Assembly (NCBI RefSeq): GCF_000297775.1 | Contig: NZ_JH815521.1 | Location: forward strand, 41,212 to 84,837 | DNA from: Sutterella wadsworthensis 2_1_59BFAA | GTDB taxonomy: Bacteria; Pseudomonadota; Gammaproteobacteria; Burkholderiales; Burkholderiaceae_F | Reading direction: 5' to 3' | Length of the DNA: 43,626 nucleotides | In this document: in pieces, positions 33,448 to 42,875 of the stretch | How positions within the stretch are numbered: the first letter of the stretch is position 1 | Layout: every line of letters begins with the position of its first letter | Position numbers and translations under genes: made by a program | Notes under the pieces: model-generated | The model's input: the letters and a program-made list of their open reading frames with translations, nothing else | Told to the model about the DNA's origin: nothing | Databases searched by the model: none

Positions 33448-34665
33448 ATGACCCGTACAGTTCCCGTTCGATGTCTCATTTCACTCATGACGTTCGCGCT
33501 CGGTCTCTCCATTGCCCTGCCCTCGCACGTCGTGACGGTTGCCGAGGCCGTTGCCGCTGCGCGCAACACTCAGCTTCCCGACATCGACGGGATCATGGCG
33601 AACCACGACGGCGTGCTTGATGCCGTGGGCGGCGGGTCGACCGAAGGTCTCGACGACGTCAAGAACCTCTGGGCCGACGGCAAGGGCACGCTCACGGGTT
33701 CGGCCGAAGCCACCGTGATCGAGTGTCGCGGCAAGACCGACACGACCTGTCGCGCCATTCAGGTGCTCGACAAGGGCTTTCCGGAGCGTCCCGTCATCGG
33801 CGAGGACGTGCTCGCGGGCCGCGACGAGATCGTCAACAATCCGACCGTAACGCCGGACGACAACGACACCTGCAAGGACGTGACCATCGAAGCCGACCCC
33901 GTCGAGGTGACGAAGACCTGTCGAGCGGGCGGCTGGTGGAACGAGAAGGCCTGCCGCATCGGCCCCGTCGAGATCGGCAAGGTCACGGCAAAGTACTTTG
34001 CATGCGCCGAAGGCGAAGGCACGTCCTCCGAGCGCTCCTGCCTCACGACCGTCTCAGGAAAGCCCGCATCCTCCGTCTGGACCGAGCGATGCTTCTTCGG
34101 CAAGGAATCCTCCGCCGCCTCCGGTACCGTCACCGAAGAGACCTCGGCCGTCGCACGCGCGATCTTCTCGGGCGTGTGCACCTCCACCGACGCCACGACC
34201 GAAACGGTCAAGTGCAGTGAAGTCCTCGAGTCGAACAACGACCACGGCTGCGTCCTGGGCGACAAGACCACCGCACGCGTCAACGGTGAATACAGTCTCA
34301 GCCACGACCCCTGTTCCGACGGCGACGTCCTCATCGGCCAGCACACCTGCGGCAACTCCTCCTATCTGGCCATCCAGGTGAAGGGGTTCAAGTCCACGCG
34401 AATCTCGCTCGGCTACACCCTCCGAAACATCGCCCACCGTACGAACAGCAGCTGCAAGGCCGACTACGAATGGACGAAGCGTGAATGCTCCGGCCCCACC
34501 TGCACGGCAAAGCTCGGAGCCCGCGTCTATTACAACGGTTACATGACGGGCTCCATGAGGCTCACCCTCACCTACGTGAACGAGTCCTACTACATCAAGG
34601 AAGAATGGGTCGACCACTGCGCCTCGATCCGCCCCAAGACGGCTGCGACTGCGGAGGGCTCCTGA
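33448..34665 (+). CDS. Cysteine-rich exported protein before traN
   Basis: The 405-residue precursor has a signal peptide (residues 1-27, LISLMTFALGLSIALPS) and about eighteen cysteines in a mature part of alternating short strands. Examples are ECRGKTDTTCRAI, TCKDVTIEADPVEVTKTCRA, CFFGKESSA and CSGPTCTAKLGARV. The C-terminal 100 residues (YYNGYMTGSMRLTLTYVNES) look like a beta domain. TraN starts two bases after its stop, so the two are in one unit. The pattern ECxGK...CRAI and VTIEADPVEVTKTC occurs in the middle of F-type TraN proteins, so this may be a split-off or duplicated TraN module. No other function is proposed. The ATG at 33448 gives the signal peptide; the frame is open further upstream. 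Confidence 0.7.
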   Translation: MTRTVPVRCLISLMTFALGLSIALPSHVVTVAEAVAAARNTQLPDIDGIMANHDGVLDAVGGGSTEGLDDVKNLWADGKGTLTGSAEATVIECRGKTDTTCRAIQVLDKGFPERPVIGEDVLAGRDEIVNNPTVTPDDNDTCKDVTIEADPVEVTKTCRAGGWWNEKACRIGPVEIGKVTAKYFACAEGEGTSSERSCLTTVSGKPASSVWTERCFFGKESSAASGTVTEETSAVARAIFSGVCTSTDATTETVKCSEVLESNNDHGCVLGDKTTARVNGEYSLSHDPCSDGDVLIGQHTCGNSSYLAIQVKGFKSTRISLGYTLRNIAHRTNSSCKADYEWTKRECSGPTCTAKLGARVYYNGYMTGSMRLTLTYVNESYYIKEEWVDHCASIRPKTAATAEGS

Positions 34666-34666
34666 C

Positions 34667-37054
34667 ATGCGCCGCCTCTTTTCGCTCCTCCCTCTTCTTC
34701 TCCCGCTGCCGAACCTCGTTCAGGCGGCTGATCCCGTCTGCACGCTCGAGAACCGCGTCTGCGCCGAGAACAACAATTCCGGGAAATGCATTCGCTACGA
34801 GAACACCTTTACCTGCGTGACGGTCAATCCCGCGGGCTCTCGCTGCACGGTCGACGCCAATCCGACGCTCACTGACTGCACGCTCTCCGCGCCCGTCTGT
34901 TCGGCCGAGTCCGGCGGCATTTGCCTCGAGACCACGACCGACTTTGTCTGCAAGTCCGAACCCTCGGGCGAAGGCATCCGCATCGACGACACCTCCGTCA
35001 CAGTCTCATACTCGAAGGAAACCAAGGGCGAAATCCCTGCCGGCTGCATCATCGGGGCCGAAGTCTGCCTCGACGACGACGCGCGCGACATTGAGGTCGA
35101 GAACTGGGAGGGACACTTCGTCTCCGCCAATCCCGTCTGCTGGGTGACCGAACGCACGATCCTCTGTCCCTCCGTCGACGGCGCGGCCTCCTGCCAGAAG
35201 CTCGAACTCGCGGGCTGCCAAAAGCTCACCGACCCCGTCTGCGAAACCGAGGAACACGGCGTGTGCGTGCGCTGGTCCTCGACCTATCGCTGCACGCGTG
35301 ACGAAATCATCGGCGACGACATCATCACCGACGACGTCGTGACGACGCCCGGCGACGTGACCGAGGACGACTCGGCCTGCCGGAAGGAGCTCGAGGATGC
35401 GGCCGCCCGGGGCGAAAACTGCACCGTCAATTCCACGGTCTGCGTGAAGACCGACCCCACGGGCGTCCTCCCTTGTCTCGAATACCGCACGACCATGACC
35501 TGCACATCGTCGTCGACCGACACCTGCGGCCCCCTGAAAAACCTTTCGGGTTCGGGCGACTGCATGCTTGCGGCCGAGCCCGAATGTACCCTCACGGACG
35601 CCGACGGCAACTGTCGCCGAACCGAGTCGACTTATGTCTGCACGGAGTCCGTCACTTCCGAATCCGTCTCACCCGCCACCTTCCTCAAGGCCATGACGGT
35701 CACGAACTGGCGCGTGAACGACGACTGTCTCCTTGACGACGGCTCCGTCATGACTGCTTCCCTTTCGCTCCTCTCGCGCGCGAGCACCACCGACAATTCG
35801 TCTGGTTGCATACTGGCGTCCCGCACCTGCATCGAGGGCGAGGGCCTGCGCTTTGTTGAAGGCCGTCCCGCCTACCGCGCCTGCTGGGCATGGGAGGAGA
35901 AGTGGACCTGCAGGGCCGAAGGCAACGAATGTCTCGAGTACGAGAAGGACCCGTCCTGCAAGCTCGTCTCCGAAACCTGCTCCGACGGCAGCCCCGACTG
36001 TCCCCGACCCTCACGCGTCTACTCGTGCACGCGTCCCGGCCTCTCCGCCTCCGTGGGCCAGGTCTGCGACGGTCAGATCTGCGTGGGCGACCAGTGCCAG
36101 GACGTGGGCGACACGGCCGACGGCGACTTCATCGACGCAATCCTTCAGCTTGAGATCGGACGGCAGCTCTCCGTCTACGGCGACACCAACGTCAACGAAT
36201 TCTTCGGCGGCACGGTCTCCACCTGCCGCGACCGCATGGCGGCCGAGACCTGCTGCCGCGCCGACGCTGCCCCCAACACCTCGAACGCCGCCTTCGGCCA
36301 GTACCTCCTCTTCGGCGTTGCCGCAGGCGTCGAATTCGTCAAGTGGATCGGCTCGCCCTACGTCTACGACCTCCTCTCCTGGTCGGACAAGACCTCGTGG
36401 CTCCTCAACAAGATCTACGGCTCGTCGGGCACGGGTGCCTACTCCCCCACGTTCTCCTTCTGGGGTGCAACCGCCCAGTACTCCGAGTCCGCAGGCTGGA
36501 CCTTCAACTTCTCGTCCGCGGGCTTCGTCTCCGCCATGGCCAGCCAGTTCTGGAACAAGTACCAGAGCTGCCGCGCAACGGACCAGCGCACCGCACTCGC
36601 CAAGACCCAGCGACTCTGCCACTACGTGGGCACCACCTGCGAGAAGAAGGTGACGGGGCTCGGCTGCGTCGAAACCGCCGAAAAGCACGTCTGCTTCAAC
36701 TCCCGCCTTGCCCGCATTCTCAACGAGCAGGGCCGCCCGCAGCTCGGACGCGACTTCGGCAACCCCATCAAGCCCGACGCCCGCGGCTTCACGATCGACG
36801 AATTCGCAAAGCTCGACTTCTCGAAGATGGACCTCTCCGAATTCATCGCCGACATCGTCAAGGAAGTCACGGCCCGCGGAAACATTTCCGCCGAGGCCGC
36901 AGCCGCACGCGCCAGGGAACGCATCGAGGCCATGGTCAAGGGGGAACTCGCCACTACGGCCAAGCTCCCCGGCGCTTCCGACACCGTCGCCTCCAAAGAC
37001 CAGCCCACGAAACCCGACGGCACGGGCGGCCCCTCCACCCCGAGCTCGAAGTGA
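34667..37054 (+). CDS. traN: Mating-pair stabilisation adhesin TraN
   Basis: The 795-residue outer-membrane protein stabilises donor-recipient contact. After a signal peptide (residues 1-20, LLPLLLPLPNLVQA) come many repeats of a short Cys-Cys unit such as CTLENRVCAE, GKCIRYENTFTCV and CRRTESTYVCTES, which account for most of over fifty cysteines. The C-terminal third is the TraN signature: FGGTVSTCRDRMAAETCCRA and KYQSCRATDQRTALAKTQRL, then CFNSRLARILNEQGRPQLGR. It ends with RGFTIDEFAKLDFSKMDLSE. F TraN has 602 residues with 22 cysteines, so this one is much larger and more Cys-rich. It starts two bases after the previous gene. No DsbC-like trbB is in the window. Confidence 0.9.
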   Translation: MRRLFSLLPLLLPLPNLVQAADPVCTLENRVCAENNNSGKCIRYENTFTCVTVNPAGSRCTVDANPTLTDCTLSAPVCSAESGGICLETTTDFVCKSEPSGEGIRIDDTSVTVSYSKETKGEIPAGCIIGAEVCLDDDARDIEVENWEGHFVSANPVCWVTERTILCPSVDGAASCQKLELAGCQKLTDPVCETEEHGVCVRWSSTYRCTRDEIIGDDIITDDVVTTPGDVTEDDSACRKELEDAAARGENCTVNSTVCVKTDPTGVLPCLEYRTTMTCTSSSTDTCGPLKNLSGSGDCMLAAEPECTLTDADGNCRRTESTYVCTESVTSESVSPATFLKAMTVTNWRVNDDCLLDDGSVMTASLSLLSRASTTDNSSGCILASRTCIEGEGLRFVEGRPAYRACWAWEEKWTCRAEGNECLEYEKDPSCKLVSETCSDGSPDCPRPSRVYSCTRPGLSASVGQVCDGQICVGDQCQDVGDTADGDFIDAILQLEIGRQLSVYGDTNVNEFFGGTVSTCRDRMAAETCCRADAAPNTSNAAFGQYLLFGVAAGVEFVKWIGSPYVYDLLSWSDKTSWLLNKIYGSSGTGAYSPTFSFWGATAQYSESAGWTFNFSSAGFVSAMASQFWNKYQSCRATDQRTALAKTQRLCHYVGTTCEKKVTGLGCVETAEKHVCFNSRLARILNEQGRPQLGRDFGNPIKPDARGFTIDEFAKLDFSKMDLSEFIADIVKEVTARGNISAEAAAARARERIEAMVKGELATTAKLPGASDTVASKDQPTKPDGTGGPSTPSSK

Positions 37055-37080
37055 ACCTCTCGTCCATTCAAACACCGACC

Positions 37081-38268
37081 ATGAAGATCAACATCATCAC
37101 CGGAATGATCCTCGCCGCGCTCTGCCTCCTCCTTTTTGCAGGCACCGTTGCTGACGCATTCGCAGGACCTCTTCCGTCCACAGGCGGCCATCCGCTCGAT
37201 TCATCCCTTTCGAATGCGCAGGGCGAATTCGCGTCTTACGCCCCCGCTCGTCCTCACGATGCACCCGACGTTCGTCATCCGTCCACCTGGTGGGACGAGG
37301 ACGTCTGGGCGGATCCCGATCGTCCCTTCCTCTATTACGGCGACAACGAGGTGCCCGACATGCGTCCCGGCTCTACCGTCGAGCCGCCCGAACCCCAGTC
37401 TGTCGTCAAGCCCGATGAAAAGCCCTTCGACCCCGAGGACTTCACCGCCTTCAAGACCGTCGAGGATCTTCGAGCCGAACGCGAACGCCGCCTCAACACG
37501 GCCATCATGAATCCGTCGCCCGCCAACATGCAGTCCTATCAGGCGATCAACGCGCACCTTCTCGCGCTTTCCGCCCGCTTTGCGCAGGCCTGGCAGCTCG
37601 GCCGCATGCAGAACCCCGGCTACGACTGGACCACGACCGCACCGTCCGCGAACTTCGCCACCGTCGAGCTCGGTGCCATGAAGCGCGACAAGTCGCATGC
37701 GCTCGTCAAGTCCCTTCAGGGCGACGCCGGCCTTCTCTTCATCGGCAAAAAGGGCGATCCCCTCACGCAGGTCGCCGCCGGCCCCGTTCGTGCATTCGCC
37801 AACACCTGGGGACTCGAGCTCCTTGCCGTTGCCGACGGCATCGACGCCCCCGCCGCCGGGACCAGCATTCCCGGTTTCGAAGGGTTCGACCTCGTGCAGC
37901 CCGACGCAGGCCGCGCGAAGAAGCTCGGCGTCAACACCCTGCCCGCCGTCATTCTCGTGCCCAACCCCAAGGCCATGTCACGACCCGACTTCGCACTCCT
38001 GCGCGGAGGACTTGCCGGTCGCGACGGCATGCTCATCGCCGCAGGCGCGGTTTCGGGCGAGGAACTCTCACGCCGCCTCGTCTTCATCCTCTCGAACCCT
38101 TCGGGCTTTGAAGACACGCCACACATCAGGGGCCGCGCCGCGCCCACTGGCTCTCTGCTCCTGCCACCCGATCCTGCGCTCAGGATGCCGTCCGCCCAAA
38201 CTGCCGATACTCCGCCCGTCGTGATCCCTCACGCCGGTGCCGCGCTCAACCCGAAACCCGTTCGCTGA
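37081..38268 (+). CDS. traF: Conjugative pilus assembly protein TraF
   Basis: The 395-residue periplasmic protein has a signal peptide (residues 1-29, MILAALCLLLFAGTVADAFA). An acidic Pro-rich region follows (HPSTWWDEDVWADPDRPFLY) and then the thioredoxin-like TraF domain with AIMNPSPANMQSYQAINAHL and LLFIGKKGDPLTQVAAGPVR. The FDLVQPDAGRAKKLGVNTLP segment comes next, with the cis-Pro motif TLPAVILVP. F-type TraF lacks the CXXC pair of true oxidoreductases, and here too no CXXC is seen. The long open frame upstream is a shadow inside traN; the ATG at 37081 gives the signal peptide. Confidence 0.9.
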   Translation: MKINIITGMILAALCLLLFAGTVADAFAGPLPSTGGHPLDSSLSNAQGEFASYAPARPHDAPDVRHPSTWWDEDVWADPDRPFLYYGDNEVPDMRPGSTVEPPEPQSVVKPDEKPFDPEDFTAFKTVEDLRAERERRLNTAIMNPSPANMQSYQAINAHLLALSARFAQAWQLGRMQNPGYDWTTTAPSANFATVELGAMKRDKSHALVKSLQGDAGLLFIGKKGDPLTQVAAGPVRAFANTWGLELLAVADGIDAPAAGTSIPGFEGFDLVQPDAGRAKKLGVNTLPAVILVPNPKAMSRPDFALLRGGLAGRDGMLIAAGAVSGEELSRRLVFILSNPSGFEDTPHIRGRAAPTGSLLLPPDPALRMPSAQTADTPPVVIPHAGAALNPKPVR

Positions 38269-38327
38269 CGCCGTATGCCGACCAGCACATTGATTGACGA
38301 AAAATCTCCAACCAAGAAACTCAGCCC

Positions 38328-39782
38328 ATGAAAAGAAGAAACTCATTTGCACCTCATCTGCCAAAGCCTGCGCTTCTGCCTCTCCTCGTCCTCCTTGCGC
38401 TCCCGCCCTGCACCTCTCAGGCCGGGTTCCTTCAGGAGTTCTATGACGACGCCGGCCTTCAGAGCAGCTACACGGCTCCGGGCCTCTACGCGTCCGCCTC
38501 GATGGACACCGTCACGGGCGGCCGCTTCATCCTCAAGGCCAATCGTGAGGATTTCCAGCCCTATTACCTTCAGGGGCCCGAACTCAAGGCCGGCTGCGGC
38601 GGCATCGACGTTTTCCTCGGCGCCTTCTCCATTCCGTCGAAAGACGAGTTCGTGAGCTTTGTGCGCTCGATCGGCACGGCCCTGCCCGGGCTCGCCTTCC
38701 ATGCAGCCCTCCAGTCGCTCGCACCCGACCTCAACGAACAGATCTCTCAGTTCCGCGACATGCTCATGCGCTACGCCAGCATGCTCGGAGACTCCTGTCA
38801 AGTCGCCGAGAACATCATGAACGCGGGACCCAACGAATGGATCTCGACACTCGGCCACAAGGCGAGGAATTCCCTGCGCAGTCTCGGTCAGGCCGAAGAC
38901 GCTCACGACGCCGACTCCCTCACCCGTGCTGACGGCGGCAAGGTTGTTTCCAGCGCGCCCACGCGCACTGACACCGGCGGCAACATCGTCGAGGCTTCCG
39001 AACTCAATCTCACCTGGGCCCTCCTCATCTCGGGCAAGGGCTCTCAGCGCCTCACTCAGGAAAAGCGCGAGGTCATGATGTCGCTCATCGGCACCCGCGT
39101 CTTCGTTAAGAAGGGCTCGGGCACGAGTACCACCATCGAGGAGCGCAACTACCCCGCGCTCGACCTTCTCAACGCCGTCCTCGGCGAACCCGGCTCGGAC
39201 AAGACTCCCACGGAGGCCGTCGTCTACAAGTGCGATGAAAAAGACAAGTGCCTCAATCCGACCAGAACCACCTACATCGACGTCAATCTCAACAACCAGA
39301 TCTACAAGGCCATGACGAACTACAGGAGTTCGCTTGTCTACAGGGACGTCTCCAGAGTCACTGCAGAGGAGATGACCATGCTCGCCACGATCTCCTCCCT
39401 GCCGCTTCTCAAACTGGCCGAACTCGCCGCCTCTCCGCGAATGATCAACTTCTCCGACGGCATGCTCCAGACGTTCGCCCAAGTCGCAGCCTACGAGGCG
39501 ATCCTCACCGCAGTCGGACAGCTCACCGAGGACGCCAAAAGCGTCGTATCGTCCTCGTCCGCCAAATCGGCCAACAGTCAGGCGACCGAGTACGCCCAAA
39601 CGCTTGTCGCCCGTTGCGACGTCCTTCGAGCCGAGCTTCTGAGCCGTGAAAAGGTCATGTCGGGCAGGGTCTCCCAGGTCTCGAGTCTCATTTCCTACAT
39701 CTCTCACCTTCAGCGCACCATCTACGGTGACTCCGCCATCGAGGCGCTTTCCACGATGCCGGGCAGCGGCATCACCCAGTAA
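38328..39782 (+). CDS. traH: Conjugative pilus assembly protein TraH
   Basis: The 484-residue periplasmic protein carries a signal peptide (residues 1-32, PALLPLLVLLALPPCTSQA). The TraH fold follows: YASASMDTVTGGRFILKANR and GPELKAGCGGIDVFLGAFSI. Then come the AALQSLAPDLNEQISQFRDM helix and GDSCQVAENIMNAGPNEWIS with a single Cys pair. The second half ends in a helical coiled coil (ALVARCDVLRAELLSREKVM). F TraH has 458 residues. It lies between traF and traG as in F and should act with them in pilus extension and mating-pair stabilisation. Confidence 0.92.
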   Translation: MKRRNSFAPHLPKPALLPLLVLLALPPCTSQAGFLQEFYDDAGLQSSYTAPGLYASASMDTVTGGRFILKANREDFQPYYLQGPELKAGCGGIDVFLGAFSIPSKDEFVSFVRSIGTALPGLAFHAALQSLAPDLNEQISQFRDMLMRYASMLGDSCQVAENIMNAGPNEWISTLGHKARNSLRSLGQAEDAHDADSLTRADGGKVVSSAPTRTDTGGNIVEASELNLTWALLISGKGSQRLTQEKREVMMSLIGTRVFVKKGSGTSTTIEERNYPALDLLNAVLGEPGSDKTPTEAVVYKCDEKDKCLNPTRTTYIDVNLNNQIYKAMTNYRSSLVYRDVSRVTAEEMTMLATISSLPLLKLAELAASPRMINFSDGMLQTFAQVAAYEAILTAVGQLTEDAKSVVSSSSAKSANSQATEYAQTLVARCDVLRAELLSREKVMSGRVSQVSSLISYISHLQRTIYGDSAIEALSTMPGSGITQ

Positions 39783-39791
39783 GGAATCCTC

Positions 39792-42700
39792 ATGACAACC
39801 GAAGCACTTGACTTCTACGCATACTGGAACGGAGCGCAGGTGGCCGACCTCTGGACGACCCTCGCACTCATCACGGGCACCGACGACTACCGCTCGCTCC
39901 TCCTCTGCGTCGCCCTGTTCGGCCTCATTTGCGCAGCCGCAGGCGCCGCCGTCCGCTACAGGGGCGGCGACCTCATCGTCTGGATCGCGGCCATGGTCTT
40001 CATCTTCTCGGCCGCATTCGTTCCCCGCGTCAACATCGCCGTGAGAGACGTGCGCTCCGCCAACGTTCAGGTCGTTCAAAACATCCCGCTCGGCATCGGA
40101 TGGCCCGCATCCGTCATCTCCCGCGCCTCCTACTGGCTCACCGAATCGTTCGAAACGGCCTTCGGAGACGTGGACGCGGCACGCTACACACGCTTCGGCG
40201 TGGCCTTCCCGCAGCGCGTCGTCACGACCATGCTCTCCGTCAAGCCCATCACGGCCGACGGCAAGATGTCGCTCACCAACTTCACGGAACGTTGCATCGT
40301 TCCCGAAATTCTCGAGAACTCCGTCAAGCGTCAGGAGCTCCTCAACGCCCCCGACATCAATGCACTCATATCCACCAACGGCTGGGTCAATCCGGCACGT
40401 CGCGTGTTCATGAACAACAAGGTCCTGACCTGCACGGAGGCGGCTGAAGAACTCAAGAAAACCCTCGAGAAGACCGAGATTCCCGCCCTTGAGTCCCGCT
40501 TGCGCCTCAAGCTCAACGTCGACTTCAAGGACGGCGTCAACGCGGCCCTCTCCACGGCCATTCCGCAGGCCGAATCTCTCATGCTCGGCGTCTCGCGCAC
40601 CATGGCGGAATCTCTCAGACAGTCCCTCATGATGTCCGCGATCCCGGACACCACCATGACCTTTGCAGCCAAGGCCGGTCAGGCGCCTCTTTCGGCAGGC
40701 GTCGCCATTGCACGCTCCCAGGGCAACCTCGCCTCCGAGATCAATTACAGAACCCTGAGCGAAATGGCCCGATCGGCTCTCCCGAAGCTTCGCAACATCC
40801 TTGAGTTCACCGTCATCGGCCTCTGGCCCATGGTCTTCCTGATGATGCTCGGCACGGGTGCAGGCGGCGCAATGGTCTGCCGCGCCTACTTCACGCTCCT
40901 CATCTCCGTGAGCCTCTGGGCGCCGATCACGGCCATCATCAACTACCTCACGCTTCACCTCGACATGGAGCCGATGAATCAACTCGTGAACTCCGCCGGC
41001 GGCGTGACCCTTGCGGCCGCCACCATGATTCGAGACGCAGGCGCCACTTCTCAGGCAATGGCGGGCTCGCTCCTGTGGCTCGTCCCCGTGCTCGCCTACG
41101 CCGTCGCAAAGGGCAGCGACATGGCCCTCACCGCCATGACCTCCTCCGTTCTCGCCCCCGCATCCTCGGCAGCTCAGGCTCAGGGCTCCCAGCTTGCCAT
41201 GGGCAACGTGTCCGCCGGCAACGCCTCCCTGAACAACGCCTCTCTCAACAACGTGTCCGCCAACAAGACCGACACATCGAGCAACTGGGCGGATCCGAAC
41301 ACGCACAAGGTCGAACTCGCTCAAGGTACGGCGGCCTTCGACCGTTCCGCAGGACAAATGACTGCCATTAACGTCCGGAAGTCCGACCTTGGCGTCTCCT
41401 CCGACACGGCGAATATGAACGCTGTCCAGGATGCCAATAACTTTGGCACCTCGTCGGTTGCGACCAATGCAAGTACGCTTGCAACGAATTCTGGGGTTCA
41501 GTCCGTTTCGGGTAGCGGCGTAACCAACAGCGTCAATCGCGATGACGGCTGGAGCGTCACCAGGAACTCCGGCACTACGTACGGGACGAATGAATCGACA
41601 AATTATGGCACCGTCAACTCGAGCGCTTTTGGGTCACAGTCTTCCAGAAATGGAAGTTCCCAAAATCAATTCCAATATTCTTCTGGTGTGGCATTGAGCG
41701 CCGGCGCCTCCAGCACTTTCAATACCAATAAGCCTACTCAGGCTAACTCCTCCAACAGTGACAATGCAGATACCCCTGCCATTCACAATGGAACTGAACA
41801 ATCAAGCGAAACCAATGGAATCGAGTTATTGAATGTACTGAGCACAGCTCCCTCAGCCATTGGCACAATCGCCAGTTTCGCCAAAACCAATAAAGGAAGA
41901 CCTAACCATAACATTCCATCTAACAAAACGGCGGAATCAATTAGCATGAATCAAACTGAACTTTTCAGATTGAATGCCGGTCCGACCGGAACGACTGCAG
42001 CAATGTTGGCTGATGTGACAGGACTCACCACCTATAATTCTAGAAATAGCACTTATCAAACTGGGAACTCCTTCTCCGTCAATGAACTGACGGGAGAAAA
42101 CAGTTCTGTCATTAACGGCACTAGAAACGTTTTGTCTGACTCGACAAACGCTCAGTTCTCTGAACAACATGGCCTCAATGAGGGACGAAGCACCACAGAC
42201 AGCAATTCCGACCTCGAATCGGCAAACCATACGGCAACGAGTGGAAAGTCAAACAATGTAACGCAAGACAGGGAAAACTTAGTGCGAGACCTCGGCCTGG
42301 CCATAGCAGGAGGTGATGCATTTGAAGCGTTGAGAACGTTTAACTCCAGCTCCGAAAGCCGTGCGGCTTTGAGTGCATTAGTCAACCGAAACACGCCTAA
42401 GTATGAGCAAGTTCTGCCTCTTAAAGCGCCTTCAATCGGCCAAACTGGGAAAGCGTTCGTTGCCGTTTCCCGTGAAGACATTGTGAATGATTATCAAAGC
42501 TCGACCCATGCCGTGCAGGCTGTCAGTGACGATTCGGTTAGTAGGCGAAGGGCTGAAAAAGATATCAGGTTGCCATCCAAAAATGAGTTTATGGCACAAA
42601 CACACCAGGAACGTGACTTGGCCAATTTCAGGCTCGGGCTCAGCATGGTTGCTTCGTCTGATTATTTGCAAGCAGAGACTGGGATTCGTAGCGTACTTGA

Positions 42701-42875
42701 AAGAGCATTCGGTGGCGCCTTGACTTATTCATCTCCGCAAGAAATCTATAACACGCTGAATGAAAGATCGACAAACGATCCTGAATTAAAACAGACATTA
42801 ACCGAACTTGGAAGTGTCGCTCATTCCGGGATGTCCGAAGATGAAATCATGAACAACTTCAAAAACAGGCGATAA
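39792..42875 (+). CDS. traG: Mating-pair stabilisation and entry-exclusion protein TraG
   Basis: The 1027-residue inner-membrane protein has the TraG N-terminal domain with membrane segments at residues 35-60 (LLLCVALFGLICAAAGAAVR) and 62-78. A conserved periplasmic part follows (ANVQVVQNIPLGIGWPASVI), then a cluster of three segments from residue 340 (EFTVIGLWPMVFLMMLGTGA). From about residue 530 (41385) the protein changes to a Ser/Asn/Thr-rich region (NSVNRDDGWSVTRNSGTTYG) and a helical C-terminus. In F and SXT-type systems this part meets the recipient's exclusion protein. GC falls sharply at the same point, so the 3' half has a different history. F TraG has 938 residues. The ATG has GGAA upstream. 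Confidence 0.9.
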   Translation: MTTEALDFYAYWNGAQVADLWTTLALITGTDDYRSLLLCVALFGLICAAAGAAVRYRGGDLIVWIAAMVFIFSAAFVPRVNIAVRDVRSANVQVVQNIPLGIGWPASVISRASYWLTESFETAFGDVDAARYTRFGVAFPQRVVTTMLSVKPITADGKMSLTNFTERCIVPEILENSVKRQELLNAPDINALISTNGWVNPARRVFMNNKVLTCTEAAEELKKTLEKTEIPALESRLRLKLNVDFKDGVNAALSTAIPQAESLMLGVSRTMAESLRQSLMMSAIPDTTMTFAAKAGQAPLSAGVAIARSQGNLASEINYRTLSEMARSALPKLRNILEFTVIGLWPMVFLMMLGTGAGGAMVCRAYFTLLISVSLWAPITAIINYLTLHLDMEPMNQLVNSAGGVTLAAATMIRDAGATSQAMAGSLLWLVPVLAYAVAKGSDMALTAMTSSVLAPASSAAQAQGSQLAMGNVSAGNASLNNASLNNVSANKTDTSSNWADPNTHKVELAQGTAAFDRSAGQMTAINVRKSDLGVSSDTANMNAVQDANNFGTSSVATNASTLATNSGVQSVSGSGVTNSVNRDDGWSVTRNSGTTYGTNESTNYGTVNSSAFGSQSSRNGSSQNQFQYSSGVALSAGASSTFNTNKPTQANSSNSDNADTPAIHNGTEQSSETNGIELLNVLSTAPSAIGTIASFAKTNKGRPNHNIPSNKTAESISMNQTELFRLNAGPTGTTAAMLADVTGLTTYNSRNSTYQTGNSFSVNELTGENSSVINGTRNVLSDSTNAQFSEQHGLNEGRSTTDSNSDLESANHTATSGKSNNVTQDRENLVRDLGLAIAGGDAFEALRTFNSSSESRAALSALVNRNTPKYEQVLPLKAPSIGQTGKAFVAVSREDIVNDYQSSTHAVQAVSDDSVSRRRAEKDIRLPSKNEFMAQTHQERDLANFRLGLSMVASSDYLQAETGIRSVLERAFGGALTYSSPQEIYNTLNERSTNDPELKQTLTELGSVAHSGMSEDEIMNNFKNRR

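Noticed and set aside
34667-37054. Tandem CxxC-like units of TraN as a CRISPR-like or minisatellite DNA repeat
   Set aside because: The repeated pattern is in the protein only; the DNA units differ in length and sequence.
38343-41357. A 1004-codon open frame on the minus strand across traH and traG
   Set aside because: It is the complement of two well-supported genes; composition (His, Gly, Glu, Arg, Val excess) is that of a shadow in GC-rich DNA, with no start site or family pattern.
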